NCBI RefSeq assembly: GCF_000807775.2
Contig: NZ_CP047385.1
Span: 1,860,001 to 1,924,000 of the forward strand
DNA from: Pandoraea fibrosis
GTDB lineage: Bacteria; Pseudomonadota; Gammaproteobacteria; Burkholderiales; Burkholderiaceae
Length of the DNA stretch: 64,000 nucleotides
Direction of reading: 5' to 3'
The translations under genes were made by a program, and so were the position numbers. Shown in pieces: positions 44,945-55,699 of the stretch (its first letter is position 1; each line of letters begins with the position of its first letter). The notes under the pieces were generated by a model. The model had not been told where the DNA came from. It saw nothing but the letters and a program-made list of their open reading frames with translations, and ran no database searches.

Positions 44945-46364
44945 TGGCGGTGGCGTCGGGAAGACGCTGTAGATAGTCGCGTCGCAGGTCGACGGTGGAG
45001 CGCACGCCGACATCGGCGAAATGCGCGTCGAGCCATCGGCTCGCCGCCTCACGGCCACGGTCTCGCAGTGTCGTGAGGAAATTCCAGTCGGTGACGAATT
45101 TCGTCGACGAGGACAAGTCGTACAGCTCCTTGTCGGCGCGAATCGAGTGAATCAGCGGGTACTTCAGACGCTTGCGGAATTCCGGTTTGAGCCAGCCTTC
45201 GTCGAGCAGCTTGTGCACGAAAGAGATGGCGCGGAATTCACGCTGAAGCGACGCATTGAACGTGATTTCATTCACACGATTCATGATCTGTCCCGGCAGC
45301 ACCGGCTTTTCCTTGCGCTCGATCGGGTTGATGTGCACGATCAGGATGTCGCTCGTGAGCGTCTCGTAATAGAACGGATAGAGCGGTGGATTGCCCAGAT
45401 AGCCGCCATCCCAGTAAAAGTCTTCGTCGATCTTCACCGGTTTGAAAAGCCACGGCAGACACGCCGACGCCATGGCGACGTCGAGCGTGATTTCATGCGT
45501 GCGGAAGATACGGATGTTGCCCGTTCGGATGTTGGTCGCCGACACGAACAGGTGCGTTGATGTGCTTTCGCGCAAACGCTCGAAATCGACCTGCGCTTCG
45601 AGCACGGTGCGCAGCGGGTTGATTTCGGCAGTGGGCTGCGAGAACGGCATCATCCATTGCTGCATGCTCTGCATCCAGTCGTGCCAGACCGGATATTCGG
45701 TCGGACGGCCGTTGAGCCAACTGAAGACGGTCTGCGCCCACGCGGTGGCCGACGAGCCGGCTTGCGACACGCCTAGCCAGAAGCTGTGCAGGGATTCGCG
45801 CGCCTTCTCGCGCGGATCGACGCCCGGACGATCGAGCAGGCCGTGCGCGAGCACGACGGCGTTCATCGTCCCGGCGGATGCGCCGCTGATGCCCTCGAAT
45901 TCGAGACGCCCGTCTTCGAGCAACTTGTCGAGCACGCCCCAGGTGTACGCGCCGTGAGCGCCACCCCCTTGCAGACCCAGGTCGATGCCTTTTCGCTTCG
46001 CGCTGCCGCTGCGGGCGCGCGCGGATTTCGTGGATTTGCCCGCCGCCGGGGAGCGTGCGTCTTCGGACGATGCCGCGCTGCCTTTGGCGGCGACGGTGTC
46101 GTCGGTGTCGCTGCGCTTGCGTGCGCGAGGTGTGGTCGATTTTCCGGGCGCTTTGCCGGATTTCGCCGGCCGGGTGAGGCCATCCGGAGGAAGCAGCGGT
46201 ACGTCGGTGGGCTCGAGATCGGTGCTGGCGCCATTGGCGGGCGCGGCATCGATGTCGACCCGGGCCGTCAGCGAGGGCGGGAAGACGGTGCCCGCATCGG
46301 CAGGCTTGGCGGAAGGCGTGTCGCCGGCAGCATCGTCGGCGGATTCGGGGGGCAGACGCGACAT
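44934..46364 (-). CDS. Patatin-like phospholipase with long disordered N-terminus
   Basis: A 476-aa protein. Residues 1-125 are a low-complexity Ala/Ser/Pro/Lys segment with clusters such as [12 protein letters not shown]. The patatin domain starts [24 protein letters not shown] (oxyanion hole), with nucleophile Ser163 in [13 protein letters not shown] and catalytic Asp in [11 protein letters not shown]. It should hydrolyse acyl groups of lipids. No signal peptide is evident. The basic disordered head is unusual for the RssA-like group and could mediate binding to DNA, membrane or storage granules. Confidence 0.9.
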   Translation of the reverse strand: MSRLPPESADDAAGDTPSAKPADAGTVFPPSLTARVDIDAAPANGASTDLEPTDVPLLPPDGLTRPAKSGKAPGKSTTPRARKRSDTDDTVAAKGSAASSEDARSPAAGKSTKSARARSGSAKRKGIDLGLQGGGAHGAYTWGVLDKLLEDGRLEFEGISGASAGTMNAVVLAHGLLDRPGVDPREKARESLHSFWLGVSQAGSSATAWAQTVFSWLNGRPTEYPVWHDWMQSMQQWMMPFSQPTAEINPLRTVLEAQVDFERLRESTSTHLFVSATNIRTGNIRIFRTHEITLDVAMASACLPWLFKPVKIDEDFYWDGGYLGNPPLYPFYYETLTSDILIVHINPIERKEKPVLPGQIMNRVNEITFNASLQREFRAISFVHKLLDEGWLKPEFRKRLKYPLIHSIRADKELYDLSSSTKFVTDWNFLTTLRDRGREAASRWLDAHFADVGVRSTVDLRRDYLQRLPDATAIKA

Positions 46365-46451
46365 AGTGAGTAGCGGCGCCGGGCCGCGCTGAACCGGCCG
46401 AGTGGGCGAGGGCGCGGAAGATGCCGCGCCGTCGCGATGCTGGCCAGTCGG

Positions 46452-46775
46452 TTAGCCGTAATGGCAGACGTAATCGAGCGTCTCGACGACCTCGATATCG
46501 AACTTGCTATTGCCCGGCACGGAGAACTGCTGACCCGCGGCATAGTCCTGCCATTCGGTCTGACCGGCCAGGCGGATGCGGCAACGGCCGCCGGTAACTT
46601 CCATGATTTCCGGTGCATCGGTACCGAACTGAAGCGTGGCCGGGAAAATCACGCCCAGTGTCTTGCGTGTGCCGTCCGGGAACAGCACGGTGTGGGAAAC
46701 ACACTTGCCGTCGAAATAGGTGTTGGCGCGCTTGATTACGGAAACGTTGTCGAACTGCGTTGCGTTTTGCGTCAT
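46452..46775 (-). CDS. ppnP: Pyrimidine/purine nucleoside phosphorylase PpnP
   Basis: A 107-aa single-domain cupin of the PpnP (former DUF1255) family. Typical segments are [42 protein letters not shown] and [15 protein letters not shown]. It phosphorolyses nucleosides to base and pentose-1-phosphate. The gene has no close partners, with 87 bp to the patatin gene. Confidence 0.93.
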   Translation of the reverse strand: MTQNATQFDNVSVIKRANTYFDGKCVSHTVLFPDGTRKTLGVIFPATLQFGTDAPEIMEVTGGRCRIRLAGQTEWQDYAAGQQFSVPGNSKFDIEVVETLDYVCHYG

Positions 46776-47177
46776 GACCGAATGCGGTGTCGAATGCGAT
46801 GGAAAGTCGCGATGGAAGGTCGATATGCCGGCCCCGGCGGGACAGGCGTGAATTCATGCTAGCACGTTTCGGACGTCCACCCGGCGCACTTTTGTGCGAT
46901 GCACAACGAATTTGCCCAGTGATGGTGCAAATTGCGAAATGTTCTGACGGACGATCCTGACTGCGGCGTGCTGTCATGAAGCGCGCGTCGATGAACGACA
47001 GCGGCGCGTCAGCGATGATAGCGGAACGCGAATCGCGGCGGGCGATGGCGGTAGCGAGGCGAGGGGAAGCGGAGCTGCCGGATGGTGGGATGGCGGGAGG
47101 CGAAAGTTTGGCTCCGGGGGAGCCGCCGCGGACGATAGCGTGTTCGATATCGTCCGGGCGAGGCTGAGCCTGCGCTG
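46776..47177. other. 402-bp intergenic region between ppnP and argF
   Basis: No supported gene. A 63-codon frame at 46976-47167 on the plus strand is rich in Arg/Gly/Ala and has no ribosome binding site. The part at 46890-46960 is AT-richer than average and includes TTTGTGCGATGCACAACGAA (46892-46911), a small dyad of GTGC/GCAC. It presumably holds the ppnP promoter. Confidence 0.4.
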
Positions 47178-48104
47178 TTAAACGCGGCCCAGCATCAGGT
47201 ATTCCATGAGGGCCTTCTGGACGTGCAGACGGTTCTCGGCTTCGTCCCAGACAACGCTTTGTGCGCCATCGATCACGTCGGCCGACACTTCCTCGCCACG
47301 GTGAGCGGGCAGGCAGTGCATGAACAGGGCGTCGGCCTTGGCTTGTTGCATCAGGTCGGCGTTCACGCACCATTGAGCGAAAGCGGCCTTGCGGGCTTCG
47401 TTTTCCGCTTCGTAACCCATGCTCGTCCAGACGTCGGTCGACACGAGGTCGGCGCCTTCGCAGGCCTGACGCGGATCGTCGAATTCACGCACGAACGGAC
47501 GACTCGATTCGGCCACCATCGCCTGATCCAGGCGGTAGCCCGGCGGCGTGGAAATGTTGAACTGGAAGCCGAAGATCTCGGCGGCCTGAATCCACGTGTA
47601 CGACATGTTGTTCGCGTCGCCGATCCACGTCACGGTCTTGCCCTTGATGGGGCCGCGGTGCTCGTAGTACGTGAAGATGTCGGCCAGGACCTGACAGGGG
47701 TGGTACTCGTTGGTCAGGCCATTGATCACGGGGACGCGCGAGTGTTGCGCGAAACGTTCGATGATTTCCTGACCGAACGTGCGGATCATGATGATGTCGG
47801 TCATGCGCGAGATCACCTGAGCGGCATCTTCGATCGGTTCACCACGGCCGAGTTGCGTGTCGCGCGTGTTCAGGAACACGGCGTGGCCGCCTAACTGGTG
47901 AATACCGGCCTCGAACGACAGACGTGTGCGAGTCGAGCTTTTCTCGAAAATCATCGCCAGCGTGCGGTCGTGCAGCGGATGGTAGGTCTCGTAGTTCTTG
48001 AATTTCTTCTTGAGGATGCGGGTACGTTCGAGCACGTAGTCGTACTCGTCGAGCGTCAGATCCGAGAATTGAAGGTAATGCTTGATGGGTTTGGCGGTGG
48101 TCAT
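47178..48104 (-). CDS. argF: Ornithine carbamoyltransferase, anabolic
   Basis: A 308-aa OTCase. The carbamoyl-phosphate loop is EKSSTRTRLSFEAGIHQLGG. The ornithine loop region is SMGYEAENEARKAAF, and the catalytic Cys loop is FMHCLPAHRGEEVSADVIDG. It makes citrulline in arginine synthesis. It is transcribed divergently from the DUF3579 gene, as in many Burkholderiales. Confidence 0.97.
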   Translation of the reverse strand: MTTAKPIKHYLQFSDLTLDEYDYVLERTRILKKKFKNYETYHPLHDRTLAMIFEKSSTRTRLSFEAGIHQLGGHAVFLNTRDTQLGRGEPIEDAAQVISRMTDIIMIRTFGQEIIERFAQHSRVPVINGLTNEYHPCQVLADIFTYYEHRGPIKGKTVTWIGDANNMSYTWIQAAEIFGFQFNISTPPGYRLDQAMVAESSRPFVREFDDPRQACEGADLVSTDVWTSMGYEAENEARKAAFAQWCVNADLMQQAKADALFMHCLPAHRGEEVSADVIDGAQSVVWDEAENRLHVQKALMEYLMLGRV

Positions 48105-48370
48105 TTGGATGTTCTGCTGGAGGCCGATATCGCGGGAATTCGCAGGGAACTCGCTCGCTTACGGCACGACGAACAAGCCTTGAGGCCTGTCCCCCGGTCA
48201 GGCTCGTGAAGGTGTTCTACCGGTTGCTGGCTTCAGGGGAACAGGCCCTAGTCTACCAAATCGTTTTGTCGTCACACGAAAAGCGTATGATCGAGCCCGC
48301 TGCAGCCCAGCCAAAAATAGGTGGGAAGACCGAAAAAAACATCTGCGGCAATGGAGGGGACGGGTTTGAG

Positions 48371-48388
48371 TCTTATATAAGATATAAT
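48371..48388 (+). promoter_or_regulatory. TCTTATATAAGA palindrome abutting a -10 box upstream of the DUF3579 gene
   Basis: A perfect 12-bp palindrome, TCTTATATAAGA (48371-48382), is followed immediately by TATAAT at 48383-48388, about 67 bp before the gene. The same core, extended to GTCTTATATAAGAC, occurs upstream of icd at 63458-63471. A repressor bound here would cover the -10 element. Confidence 0.65.
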
Positions 48389-48455
48389 ACTGTCTCTGTC
48401 GGCTGCGCTACCCGCGGTATGGCCGTCCAGGTGTTTTTTGAGGTGATTGAGCGAT

Positions 48456-48770
48456 ATGACCGACCAGGTTTCCGCGCGCGAGTATTTCATCCAGGGGCTC
48501 ACCCGGGGTGGCAAGAAGTTCCGGCCGAGCGATTGGGCCGAACGTCTGTGCGGCGCCGTGTCGTTCTGCGGCCGGAGCGATACCGGCCCGAACGCATACA
48601 TGCAGTACTCCCCTTATGTGCGCCCGATTATGGTAGGTGACATCAAGTGCGTCGTGGTTGACGAGCGACTGCGCGACATCGAGCCGATGGCTTTCGATTT
48701 CGTGATGAATTTTGCCCGCGACAACGATTTGCAGTTGACCGAAGCCTGCTTCGTTCCTGACGTCAAGTAA
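48456..48770 (+). CDS. DUF3579 domain-containing protein
   Basis: A 104-aa protein from ATG 48456, or 107 aa from a TTG at 48447 that has the better-placed GAGG. It begins MTDQVSAREYFIQGLTRGGKKFRPSDWAERL-like (the DUF3579 pattern), with AERLCGAVSFCG, YSPYVRPIMVGDIKCVVVD and MAFDFVMNFARDNDLQ. The family is confined mostly to beta-proteobacteria and has no assigned function. The gene lies divergent from argF with a regulatory palindrome between, and just before rpsT. Confidence 0.88.
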   Translation: MTDQVSAREYFIQGLTRGGKKFRPSDWAERLCGAVSFCGRSDTGPNAYMQYSPYVRPIMVGDIKCVVVDERLRDIEPMAFDFVMNFARDNDLQLTEACFVPDVK

Positions 48771-49067
48771 TTCCCCTTGGCCGTTTTCGGCCAGACGTGA
48801 GTGCCGGGCCTTTGGCCCTGACTCACCGTCGACCCGTCACATTTCTCGCCGCTCGGCACGTTTTCTTCTGTAAAACTCCCCCATCGCATGCCGTCGACTT
48901 CGCGCGTGGCCGTGCCCGGTGCCCGTTCGTCCTCCTGCGGGCGACGCTGAAGGGGGCATATGCTTCGATAGGCGCGTTCAGCCTTGTCTCGCAAGCCGAA
49001 ACAGCGAGGAGGGATGGTCGGAGACATTGGGGAAAAGCGAGGCGGGCGCACAACGGACGGCCCAAAG
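48771..49067. other. 297-bp intergenic region after the DUF3579 gene
   Basis: No gene is supported. The short frames in it lack ribosome binding sites and similarity I recognise. The shared terminator for the DUF3579 gene and rpsT begins at 49068. Confidence 0.4.
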
Positions 49068-49095
49068 AAAAAAGCCCGCGTGAAGCGGGCTTTTT
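49068..49095. terminator. Bidirectional terminator between DUF3579 gene and rpsT
   Basis: AAAAAAGCCCGC (49068-49079) and GCGGGCTTTTT (49085-49095) form an 11-bp stem with a 5-nt loop. A-run and T-run flank it, so it can end rpsT leftward and the DUF3579 transcript rightward. Confidence 0.9.
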
Positions 49096-49156
49096 AGTGT
49101 TCCGACCGGAGTCGGAACCGGCAAGCAACTTGTTCTGCTTTGCAGCTTGCGCTGTC

Positions 49157-49429
49157 TTAGGCAGCAGCCGACATCGCCTTGATGGCGGCCGACAGGCGGC
49201 TCTTTTGACGAGCAGCGGTGTTCTTGTGAACGATCTTCTTGTCAGCGATGATGTCGATCGTCTTGGCCGACGTGCGCAGGACTTCCTTCGCAGCAGCCTG
49301 GTCGCCAGCGGCGATAGCCTTGCGGACAGCCTTCACAGCCGTGCGCAGACGCGAACGCAGCGCCGAGTTGTGGGCGTTGATCTTAACGGTTTGACGCGCG
49401 CGCTTGCGTGCTTGTGCGGTATTTGCCAT
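49157..49429 (-). CDS. rpsT: 30S ribosomal protein S20
   Basis: A 90-aa basic helical protein beginning [21 protein letters not shown]. The S20 pattern is clear: [37 protein letters not shown]. It binds 16S rRNA early in 30S assembly. ATG 49429 follows AAGGAATTC. It is divergent from murJ, a conserved neighbour in proteobacteria. Confidence 0.98.
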   Translation of the reverse strand: MANTAQARKRARQTVKINAHNSALRSRLRTAVKAVRKAIAAGDQAAAKEVLRTSAKTIDIIADKKIVHKNTAARQKSRLSAAIKAMSAAA

Positions 49430-49608
49430 GTTCGGTGAATTCCTTGAATTGCTCCGCCTGATGCGGCTTCTATGCAGTTTGGCTCGGCTCCCTGGGAGAC
49501 ACGGTGGCCAGGAAGCAATCCATTGACTTCGAAACCGTCGATTATAGCCGAAGGCCAACGGAAATTGCAACTTCTTTGCTGCAATGCTGTGCGTATAATA
49601 CGCGCAAC

Positions 49609-51159
49609 ATGAATTTGCTCAAAGCTCTCGCTACGGTCAGCGGTTTTACGATGCTTTCGCGCATCACCGGTCTGGTCCGTGAAATTCTTATCGCGCGCAT
49701 GTTCGGCGCCGGTCCCATGACCGACGCCTACAACGTCGCGTTCCGCATTCCCAACCTGCTGCGCCGCTTGTCCGCTGAAGGGGCGTTTTCGCAGGCATTC
49801 GTGCCAATTCTGGCCGAATTCAAGTCCCAACGGAGCGAAGAAGAGACGAAAACCCTCGTCGATTCGGTCACGACGGTCCTGTTCTGGGTGCTGCTGTCGA
49901 TTACGATTGCCGGGGTGCTCGGCGCGTCCGGCGTGGTCTACGCAGTGGCCACCGGCCTCGCGCATGAGAACGGCACGTTCGACGCGGCGGTCTTCATGAC
50001 CCGCGTGATGTTCCCTTACATCACGCTCATTTCGATCACGACGCTCGCCGCCGGGGTGCTCAACACCTGGCGTCAGTTCTCCATGCCGGCGTTCGCACCG
50101 GTACTGCTCAACGTCAGTTCGATCATTGCGTCGCTCTGGGTGGCCCCTCATCTGGAAACGCCGGTGTACGCGCTGGCCTACGCCGTGATCGTCGGCGGCG
50201 TGTTGCAACTGCTGATCCAGATCCCGGCGCTCGCGCGAATCGGCATGATTCCGCGCATCACCATCAATGTGGCGGCGGCCCTGCGCAACGCCGGTGTGAA
50301 GCGCGTGCTGGCGAAAATGGTGCCGGCCACGCTTGCGGTGTCGGTCGCGCAGGTGAGTCTGATCATCAATACGAACATTGCGTCGCGTCTGGCGCAGGGC
50401 AGCGTGTCCTGGCTGGCGTATGCCGACCGATTGATGGAATTTCCGACGGCGCTGCTCGGGGTGGCGCTCGGTACCATCCTGCTGCCGAGCCTGTCGCGTG
50501 CCCATGCCGACGGCGATGGCGCGGAGTATTCCGCACTGCTGGACTGGGGCCTGCGTCTGACGTTCCTGCTCGCGATGCCGAGCGCTGTCGGGCTCTTTGT
50601 CTATGCCGAGCCGCTGACCGCTACGCTCTATCAATATGGCCGTTTCGATGCGACCGACGTCACGATGACGGCGCACGCGCTCACGGCCTACGGCGTGGGG
50701 CTGGTCGGTCTGATTCTCATCAAGATTCTGGCACCGGGCTTCTATGCCAAGCAGGACATCAAGACGCCGGTGAAGATTGCCGTCGTCGTGCTGATTGCCA
50801 CGCAGCTCTCGAACGTGCTGTTCGTGCGCTGGTTTGCCCATGCCGGGCTGTCGCTGTCGATCGGTGTCGGGGCGTGCATGAATGCCGCGCTCCTGTTCGC
50901 CGGACTGTATAAGCGCGGCATCTATCGACCGGCGCCCGGCTGGCGGTTGTTCTTCGTGCAATTGCTGGGGGCGTGCCTGCTCCTGGCGGGCGTGCTGCTG
51001 TGGTTCACCCAGAGTTTCGATTGGGTCGCGCTCGGCGCGCGGCCGCTTTCGCGCATTGCGCTGCTTGGCGCCAGTCTGGTCCTATGCGCCGTAGTGTATT
51101 TCGGGGCATTATTCCTCATGGGTTTCAATTTCTCGTTCTTCCGTCGACGCACTCGCTAA
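49609..51159 (+). CDS. murJ: Lipid II flippase MurJ
   Basis: A 516-aa MOP-superfamily membrane protein with about 14 helices. It begins [21 protein letters not shown], with [48 protein letters not shown] conserved segments (residues ~23-65), which carry the essential Arg and Asp residues. It flips lipid II across the inner membrane for peptidoglycan synthesis. TATAAT at 49594-49599 ends only 9 nt before the ATG, so a very short leader is possible. Confidence 0.96.
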   Translation: MNLLKALATVSGFTMLSRITGLVREILIARMFGAGPMTDAYNVAFRIPNLLRRLSAEGAFSQAFVPILAEFKSQRSEEETKTLVDSVTTVLFWVLLSITIAGVLGASGVVYAVATGLAHENGTFDAAVFMTRVMFPYITLISITTLAAGVLNTWRQFSMPAFAPVLLNVSSIIASLWVAPHLETPVYALAYAVIVGGVLQLLIQIPALARIGMIPRITINVAAALRNAGVKRVLAKMVPATLAVSVAQVSLIINTNIASRLAQGSVSWLAYADRLMEFPTALLGVALGTILLPSLSRAHADGDGAEYSALLDWGLRLTFLLAMPSAVGLFVYAEPLTATLYQYGRFDATDVTMTAHALTAYGVGLVGLILIKILAPGFYAKQDIKTPVKIAVVVLIATQLSNVLFVRWFAHAGLSLSIGVGACMNAALLFAGLYKRGIYRPAPGWRLFFVQLLGACLLLAGVLLWFTQSFDWVALGARPLSRIALLGASLVLCAVVYFGALFLMGFNFSFFRRRTR

Positions 51160-51205
51160 GGCTTCATTAGCGCACGGCCGACGCGGCAGAATTCACGGAT
51201 ACCGC

Positions 51206-52072
51206 ATGGCAAATCGAATGCTCGAGTATTTTGCTGCGCTGGTTGCGTCCGACGACGGCTTGCCGCTGACCGAAGCGGCCATCGCCATCGCGCAAGACGT
51301 TTATCCGGATCTCGACGTGCAGGACACGCTGACCCAAATCGATGCGCTTGCCGCACGTCTGGCCAAGCGCCTGCCGCCGGATGCCGGGCCGCTGCAAAAG
51401 CTCCAACTGCTCGACCATTACTTCTTCCGCGAGCTCGGGTTCTCCGTCAATCAGAACGACTATTACGATCCCGACAACAGCCATCTGCATGTCGTGCTGG
51501 ATCGTCGTCGCGGCATTCCTATCTCGCTGGCCGTGCTTTGCATGGAAATCGGCCACCAGATCGGCCTGCCGCTGCGCGGCCTGTCGTTCCCCGGCCATTT
51601 TCTGCTGCGGCTCGCCGTGCCTGCCGGTGACGTGGTCATCGATCCGATCTCGGGCAACTCCCTCTCGCCGCAACGGTTGCTTGAAATGGTCGAGCCGTAT
51701 CTGAAGCACTATCGCGACGAAAGCGCCGAGCCGATTCAGGAACTGGCATTGTGGGCGCTGTTACATCCGTTTCTGGAGCCTGCGACCCCGCGCGAAATCC
51801 TTGCCCGGATGCTGCGAAACCTGCGCGCCATCTACACGCAGAGCGAACGATGGGAACGTCTGCTGGCGGTGCAAGAGCGCATGGTGCTGGTCTTGCCCGA
51901 CCAGCCCATCGAGAAGCGGGATCGTGGGCTGGCTTATGCGCGTCTCGGACTGGTGCGTCCGGCGCAGGACGATCTTGAGCTTTATCTGGGCAAGCGTCCC
52001 GATGCAGAAGACGCCGACGCCATCCGGCAGGTGCTCGACGATCTGAGTCGCCGCCCAGGCAGCCACGGGTAA
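51206..52072 (+). CDS. SirB1 family protein (transglutaminase-like plus TPR)
   Basis: A 288-aa protein. The N-terminal transglutaminase-like domain has LDHYFFRELGFSVNQNDYYDPDNSHLHVVLDRRRGIPISLAVL. The candidate Cys is in LCMEIGHQIGLPL and the His in SFPGHFLLRL, then DPISGNSLS. TPR-like helices follow from about residue 190. SirB1 proteins are widespread near murJ and core genes in beta-proteobacteria but have no clear enzymatic role. It follows murJ by 46 nt on the same strand. Confidence 0.88.
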   Translation: MANRMLEYFAALVASDDGLPLTEAAIAIAQDVYPDLDVQDTLTQIDALAARLAKRLPPDAGPLQKLQLLDHYFFRELGFSVNQNDYYDPDNSHLHVVLDRRRGIPISLAVLCMEIGHQIGLPLRGLSFPGHFLLRLAVPAGDVVIDPISGNSLSPQRLLEMVEPYLKHYRDESAEPIQELALWALLHPFLEPATPREILARMLRNLRAIYTQSERWERLLAVQERMVLVLPDQPIEKRDRGLAYARLGLVRPAQDDLELYLGKRPDAEDADAIRQVLDDLSRRPGSHG

Positions 52073-52108
52073 TAAGGGCCAGTCGCCCCTTTTGTTTTGC
52101 CGAATAAA

Positions 52109-52135
52109 AAACGCCAGCCCTGTCGGCTGGCGTTT
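52109..52135. terminator. Intrinsic terminator after the SirB1 gene
   Basis: AAACGCCAGCC (52109-52119) pairs with GGCTGGCGTTT (52125-52135), with a 5-nt loop. An A-run precedes and a T-run closes it. It suits the SirB1 gene and the converging Mpo1-like gene. Confidence 0.85.
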
Positions 52136-52158
52136 CGACCGTTTCGATCGTTTCGACC
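52132..52158. repeat. Three tandem 9-bp repeats GTTTCGA(C/T)C
   Basis: GTTTCGACC, GTTTCGATC and GTTTCGACC follow each other directly from 52132 to 52158. They start inside the terminator arm and run toward the Mpo1-like gene's 3' end. They are probably the product of replication slippage. Confidence 0.7.
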
Positions 52159-52174
52159 TTTTGTGTCGATGATT

Positions 52175-52669
52175 TCACACCGACTGTGCAGCAAGCTCCT
52201 GAACCCGCCGTTGCAAGCCCGGTTTGTAACCGAAATGGAAGAACACTTCGGCCATCAGGAACATCGGTGCGATAAAGATCTGGAACAGATTGTCGAGCAG
52301 CGCGGGCTTACGGCCCTCGAAATGATGCCCGATCAGTTGAACGATCCAGCCCCCGAGGAACAGCACACCAAAAACCGTCAGCGCCCACGGCCACGGCAGT
52401 CTGGCCAGGTGCTGCGTCACGGCCAGCAACACGGCGAAAAAGGCGGTCATCGCCAGCGCCAGCGGGACATCGAGCAGGAAGTAGTACATCAGCAGTACCA
52501 GCACGATCACATGCGTGGCATTCAGGCCACTCGGGCCAAGCGGCACCCACGAGAACGCTTGCATCACGGCAAGGATAATCATGGGAACGCCAAAGAAATG
52601 GGTGAGACGATTCTTGGGACTGCGGTGATAGCGCTGGTAAAACGACATCTGTTGCGCCAGTGATTTCAT
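52175..52669 (-). CDS. Mpo1-like (DUF962) membrane protein
   Basis: A 164-aa membrane protein with four to five helices. It has the DUF962/Mpo1 motifs NRLTHFFGVPMIILAV and QLIGHHFEGRKPALLDN. Yeast Mpo1 is an Fe(II)-dependent dioxygenase of 2-hydroxy fatty acids, and the conserved His residues here fit a metal site. The bacterial role is unproven. Start 52669 has CAGGAGGC upstream. The same frame extends to 52771 without conserved content. Confidence 0.88.
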   Translation of the reverse strand: MKSLAQQMSFYQRYHRSPKNRLTHFFGVPMIILAVMQAFSWVPLGPSGLNATHVIVLVLLMYYFLLDVPLALAMTAFFAVLLAVTQHLARLPWPWALTVFGVLFLGGWIVQLIGHHFEGRKPALLDNLFQIFIAPMFLMAEVFFHFGYKPGLQRRVQELAAQSV

Positions 52670-52845
52670 GCCAGCCTCCTGCCTCGGGGACGGGGACACT
52701 GCTTGGGCGCCGGCGACGGAACCGGCGTCTGCGCCGGCCGCAACAGGCGGCCGGCATTCCATTGTAGTCACAGTCGGAACGACATTTTGCTGCGCCGCGT
52801 CAAAGTGACGCTGCGCGCAAATCGGTCGTCGGCGGGCGAGCTGTC

Positions 52846-53604
52846 CTATTTCGGCTGCATGCGAATTGCGCCATCGAGCCGAATGACTTCGCCGTTGAGC
52901 ATCGGGTTGCGGACGATCTGCTCCACGAGCATGGCGTATTCCGCGGGTTTTCCCAGCCGGGGCGGGAACGGCACCATTTGCCCGAGCGACGCCTGCACGT
53001 CGGCCGGCATGGCGAGCATCATGGGCGTCTCGAAGATGCCCGGTGCGATGGTCATCACGCGAATGCCGCTGCGCGAGAGGTCGCGTGCCACCGGCAACGT
53101 CAGGCTCGCAACGCCGCCTTTGGAGGCCGCATACGCTGCCTGGCCCATCTGACCGTCATACGCTGCCACCGAGGCAGTGTTGACGATCACGCCACGTTCG
53201 CCTTCGCCATTCGGCTCGCCCTGACTCATGGCGGTCGCCGCCAGCCGAATCATGTTGAACGTGCCGATCAGATTGATCTGGATGACGCGGGAGAAGGTGT
53301 CGAGGGGATGCGGCCCGTCGCGGCCCACGGTCTTGCTGCCAATCGCGATGCCCGCGCAGTTGACGAGGCCGCGTAGCGTGCCGAGTGCGCTTGCCGCTGC
53401 CACGGCAGCTTTGCCGTCGTCTTCGCGTGTGACATCGCATTTGACGAACTTGCCCCCGAGCTTCTCTGCGAGCGCTTCACCCTCATCGACATTCACGTCC
53501 GCGAGCACGACCTTCGCGCCGAGCCCGGCTAGCCAGCGCGCGGCGGCCGCGCCAAGCCCCGAGGCGCCACCGGTGATCAGAAACACATTGCCCTGAATTT
53601 CCAT
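52846..53604 (-). CDS. SDR-family 3-hydroxyacyl-CoA dehydrogenase-like protein
   Basis: A 252-aa short-chain dehydrogenase. The cofactor motif [16 protein letters not shown] is near the N-terminus, with Asp in [10 protein letters not shown] suggesting NAD(H). NCAGIAIG, the catalytic Ser region [13 protein letters not shown] and the YAASK active-site Tyr/Lys follow. It closely resembles type 2 3-hydroxyacyl-CoA dehydrogenase (HSD10-like), which acts in short-chain or branched acyl-CoA oxidation. AGGAGG precedes the ATG. Confidence 0.9.
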   Translation of the reverse strand: MEIQGNVFLITGGASGLGAAAARWLAGLGAKVVLADVNVDEGEALAEKLGGKFVKCDVTREDDGKAAVAAASALGTLRGLVNCAGIAIGSKTVGRDGPHPLDTFSRVIQINLIGTFNMIRLAATAMSQGEPNGEGERGVIVNTASVAAYDGQMGQAAYAASKGGVASLTLPVARDLSRSGIRVMTIAPGIFETPMMLAMPADVQASLGQMVPFPPRLGKPAEYAMLVEQIVRNPMLNGEVIRLDGAIRMQPK

Positions 53605-53623
53605 GCGTCATCCTCCTTTGGCA

Positions 53624-53658
53624 AAAAAGGCGGCGCAGTGTGAACTGGCCGCCTTTTT
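53624..53658. terminator. Terminator between adk and the SDR gene
   Basis: AAAAAGGCGGC (53624-53634) pairs with GCCGCCTTTTT (53648-53658) around a 13-nt loop. Read on the minus strand it ends adk transcription before the SDR gene. Confidence 0.85.
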
Positions 53659-53733
53659 CTAAAGCGTCATGCGTGCCGACCTGACCGGGAATGCAGCGTA
53701 CCGCATCGGGTCACGATGGCGACGATCGTGGGC

Positions 53734-54704
<971 letters not shown>

Positions 54705-55496
54705 TCAGTTTTGCAGCAATGCGCGCACGCGTTCGAGATCGTCGGCGGTGTCGACGCCCGGGAGGGGCGCATCGTCCGTCACCAGCACCGCGATACGTTC
54801 ACCATGCCAAAGCGCCCGGAGTTGCTCGAGCGATTCGGCGGTCTCGATCGGCGCTTGCGGCAGGCTCGGATAGCTGCGCAGAAACTTGGCGCGATAGGCG
54901 TAAAGCCCGATGTGACGGAAGATGGGCGTGGTGGCCGCAGGCAAGGTTGCCACGTTGGCAAGCCCGGCGGACCAGGCGTCGCGCGACCACGGAATCGGCG
55001 CGCGCGAGAAGTAGAGCGCCCGGCTATGCACGTCGAGCACAACCTTGACGACATTCGGAGAAAAGATTTCCGCGTTGTCGGTGATGGGGTGTGCGGCCGT
55101 CGAAAGGGCGCATTCCGGGTGTTCCGCCAGATGTGCGGCCACGGCATGCACAAGGCGCGGATCGATGAGCGGTTCGTCGCCCTGCACATTGACGACGATC
55201 GTGTCGTCGGACCATCCCTGTTGCACGGCCACTTCGGCCAGACGATCGGTACCCGTCGGGTGATCGGCTCGCGTCAACACGACGTCGAAGCCGTGGGCCG
55301 CAACGGCCTCGACCACACTTTGCGCATCGGTGGCGACCACCACCTGACGCGCGCCCGATTCACGCGCGCGTTCGGCCACGCGAACGACCATCGGCTTGCC
55401 GCCGATGTCGGCGAGCGGCTTGTTGGGCAGACGCGTCGACGCGAGGCGCGCGGGCACCACGGCAACGAAGTCGACGGTAGGGACCGATTGGCTCAC
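54705..55496 (-). CDS. kdsB: CMP-3-deoxy-D-manno-octulosonate cytidylyltransferase
   Basis: A 263-aa KdsB. Conserved parts are [64 protein letters not shown] and the later [12 protein letters not shown]. It activates Kdo with CTP for lipopolysaccharide core synthesis. Its ATG overlaps the Trm112-family gene stop by 4 nt, in the lpxK-trm112-kdsB operon. Confidence 0.97.
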   Translation of the reverse strand: MSQSVPTVDFVAVVPARLASTRLPNKPLADIGGKPMVVRVAERARESGARQVVVATDAQSVVEAVAAHGFDVVLTRADHPTGTDRLAEVAVQQGWSDDTIVVNVQGDEPLIDPRLVHAVAAHLAEHPECALSTAAHPITDNAEIFSPNVVKVVLDVHSRALYFSRAPIPWSRDAWSAGLANVATLPAATTPIFRHIGLYAYRAKFLRSYPSLPQAPIETAESLEQLRALWHGERIAVLVTDDAPLPGVDTADDLERVRALLQN

Positions 55497-55699
55497 GATG
55501 CGGACTTGTCGTCGTTCAGCGGCACAGGCGTGCCTTCGACAGACTGGCGTGCTTCATCGGCCAGCATGACGGGAATGCCGTCGCGAATCGGATAGGCGAG
55601 CTTGTCTGCGTGGCAAATCAGCTCCTGGGCTTTCTTGTCGTACTCCAGGGGGCCCTTGCACAACGGGCAGACGAGAATCTCAAACAGTCGGTTGTCCAC
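55493..55699 (-). CDS. Trm112 family protein
   Basis: A 68-aa protein beginning [20 protein letters not shown], with a second part [24 protein letters not shown] with the later Cys is a partial zinc-ribbon. Homologues of Trm112 help methyltransferases in eukaryotes and archaea; the bacterial role is less clear. It overlaps lpxK by 20 nt and kdsB by 4 nt. Confidence 0.93.
   Translation of the reverse strand: MDNRLFEILVCPLCKGPLEYDKKAQELICHADKLAYPIRDGIPVMLADEARQSVEGTPVPLNDDKSAS

Noticed and set aside
46976..47167. 63-codon plus-strand frame between ppnP and argF
   Set aside because: No ribosome binding site, biased Arg/Gly/Ala composition, and no similarity to known small proteins.
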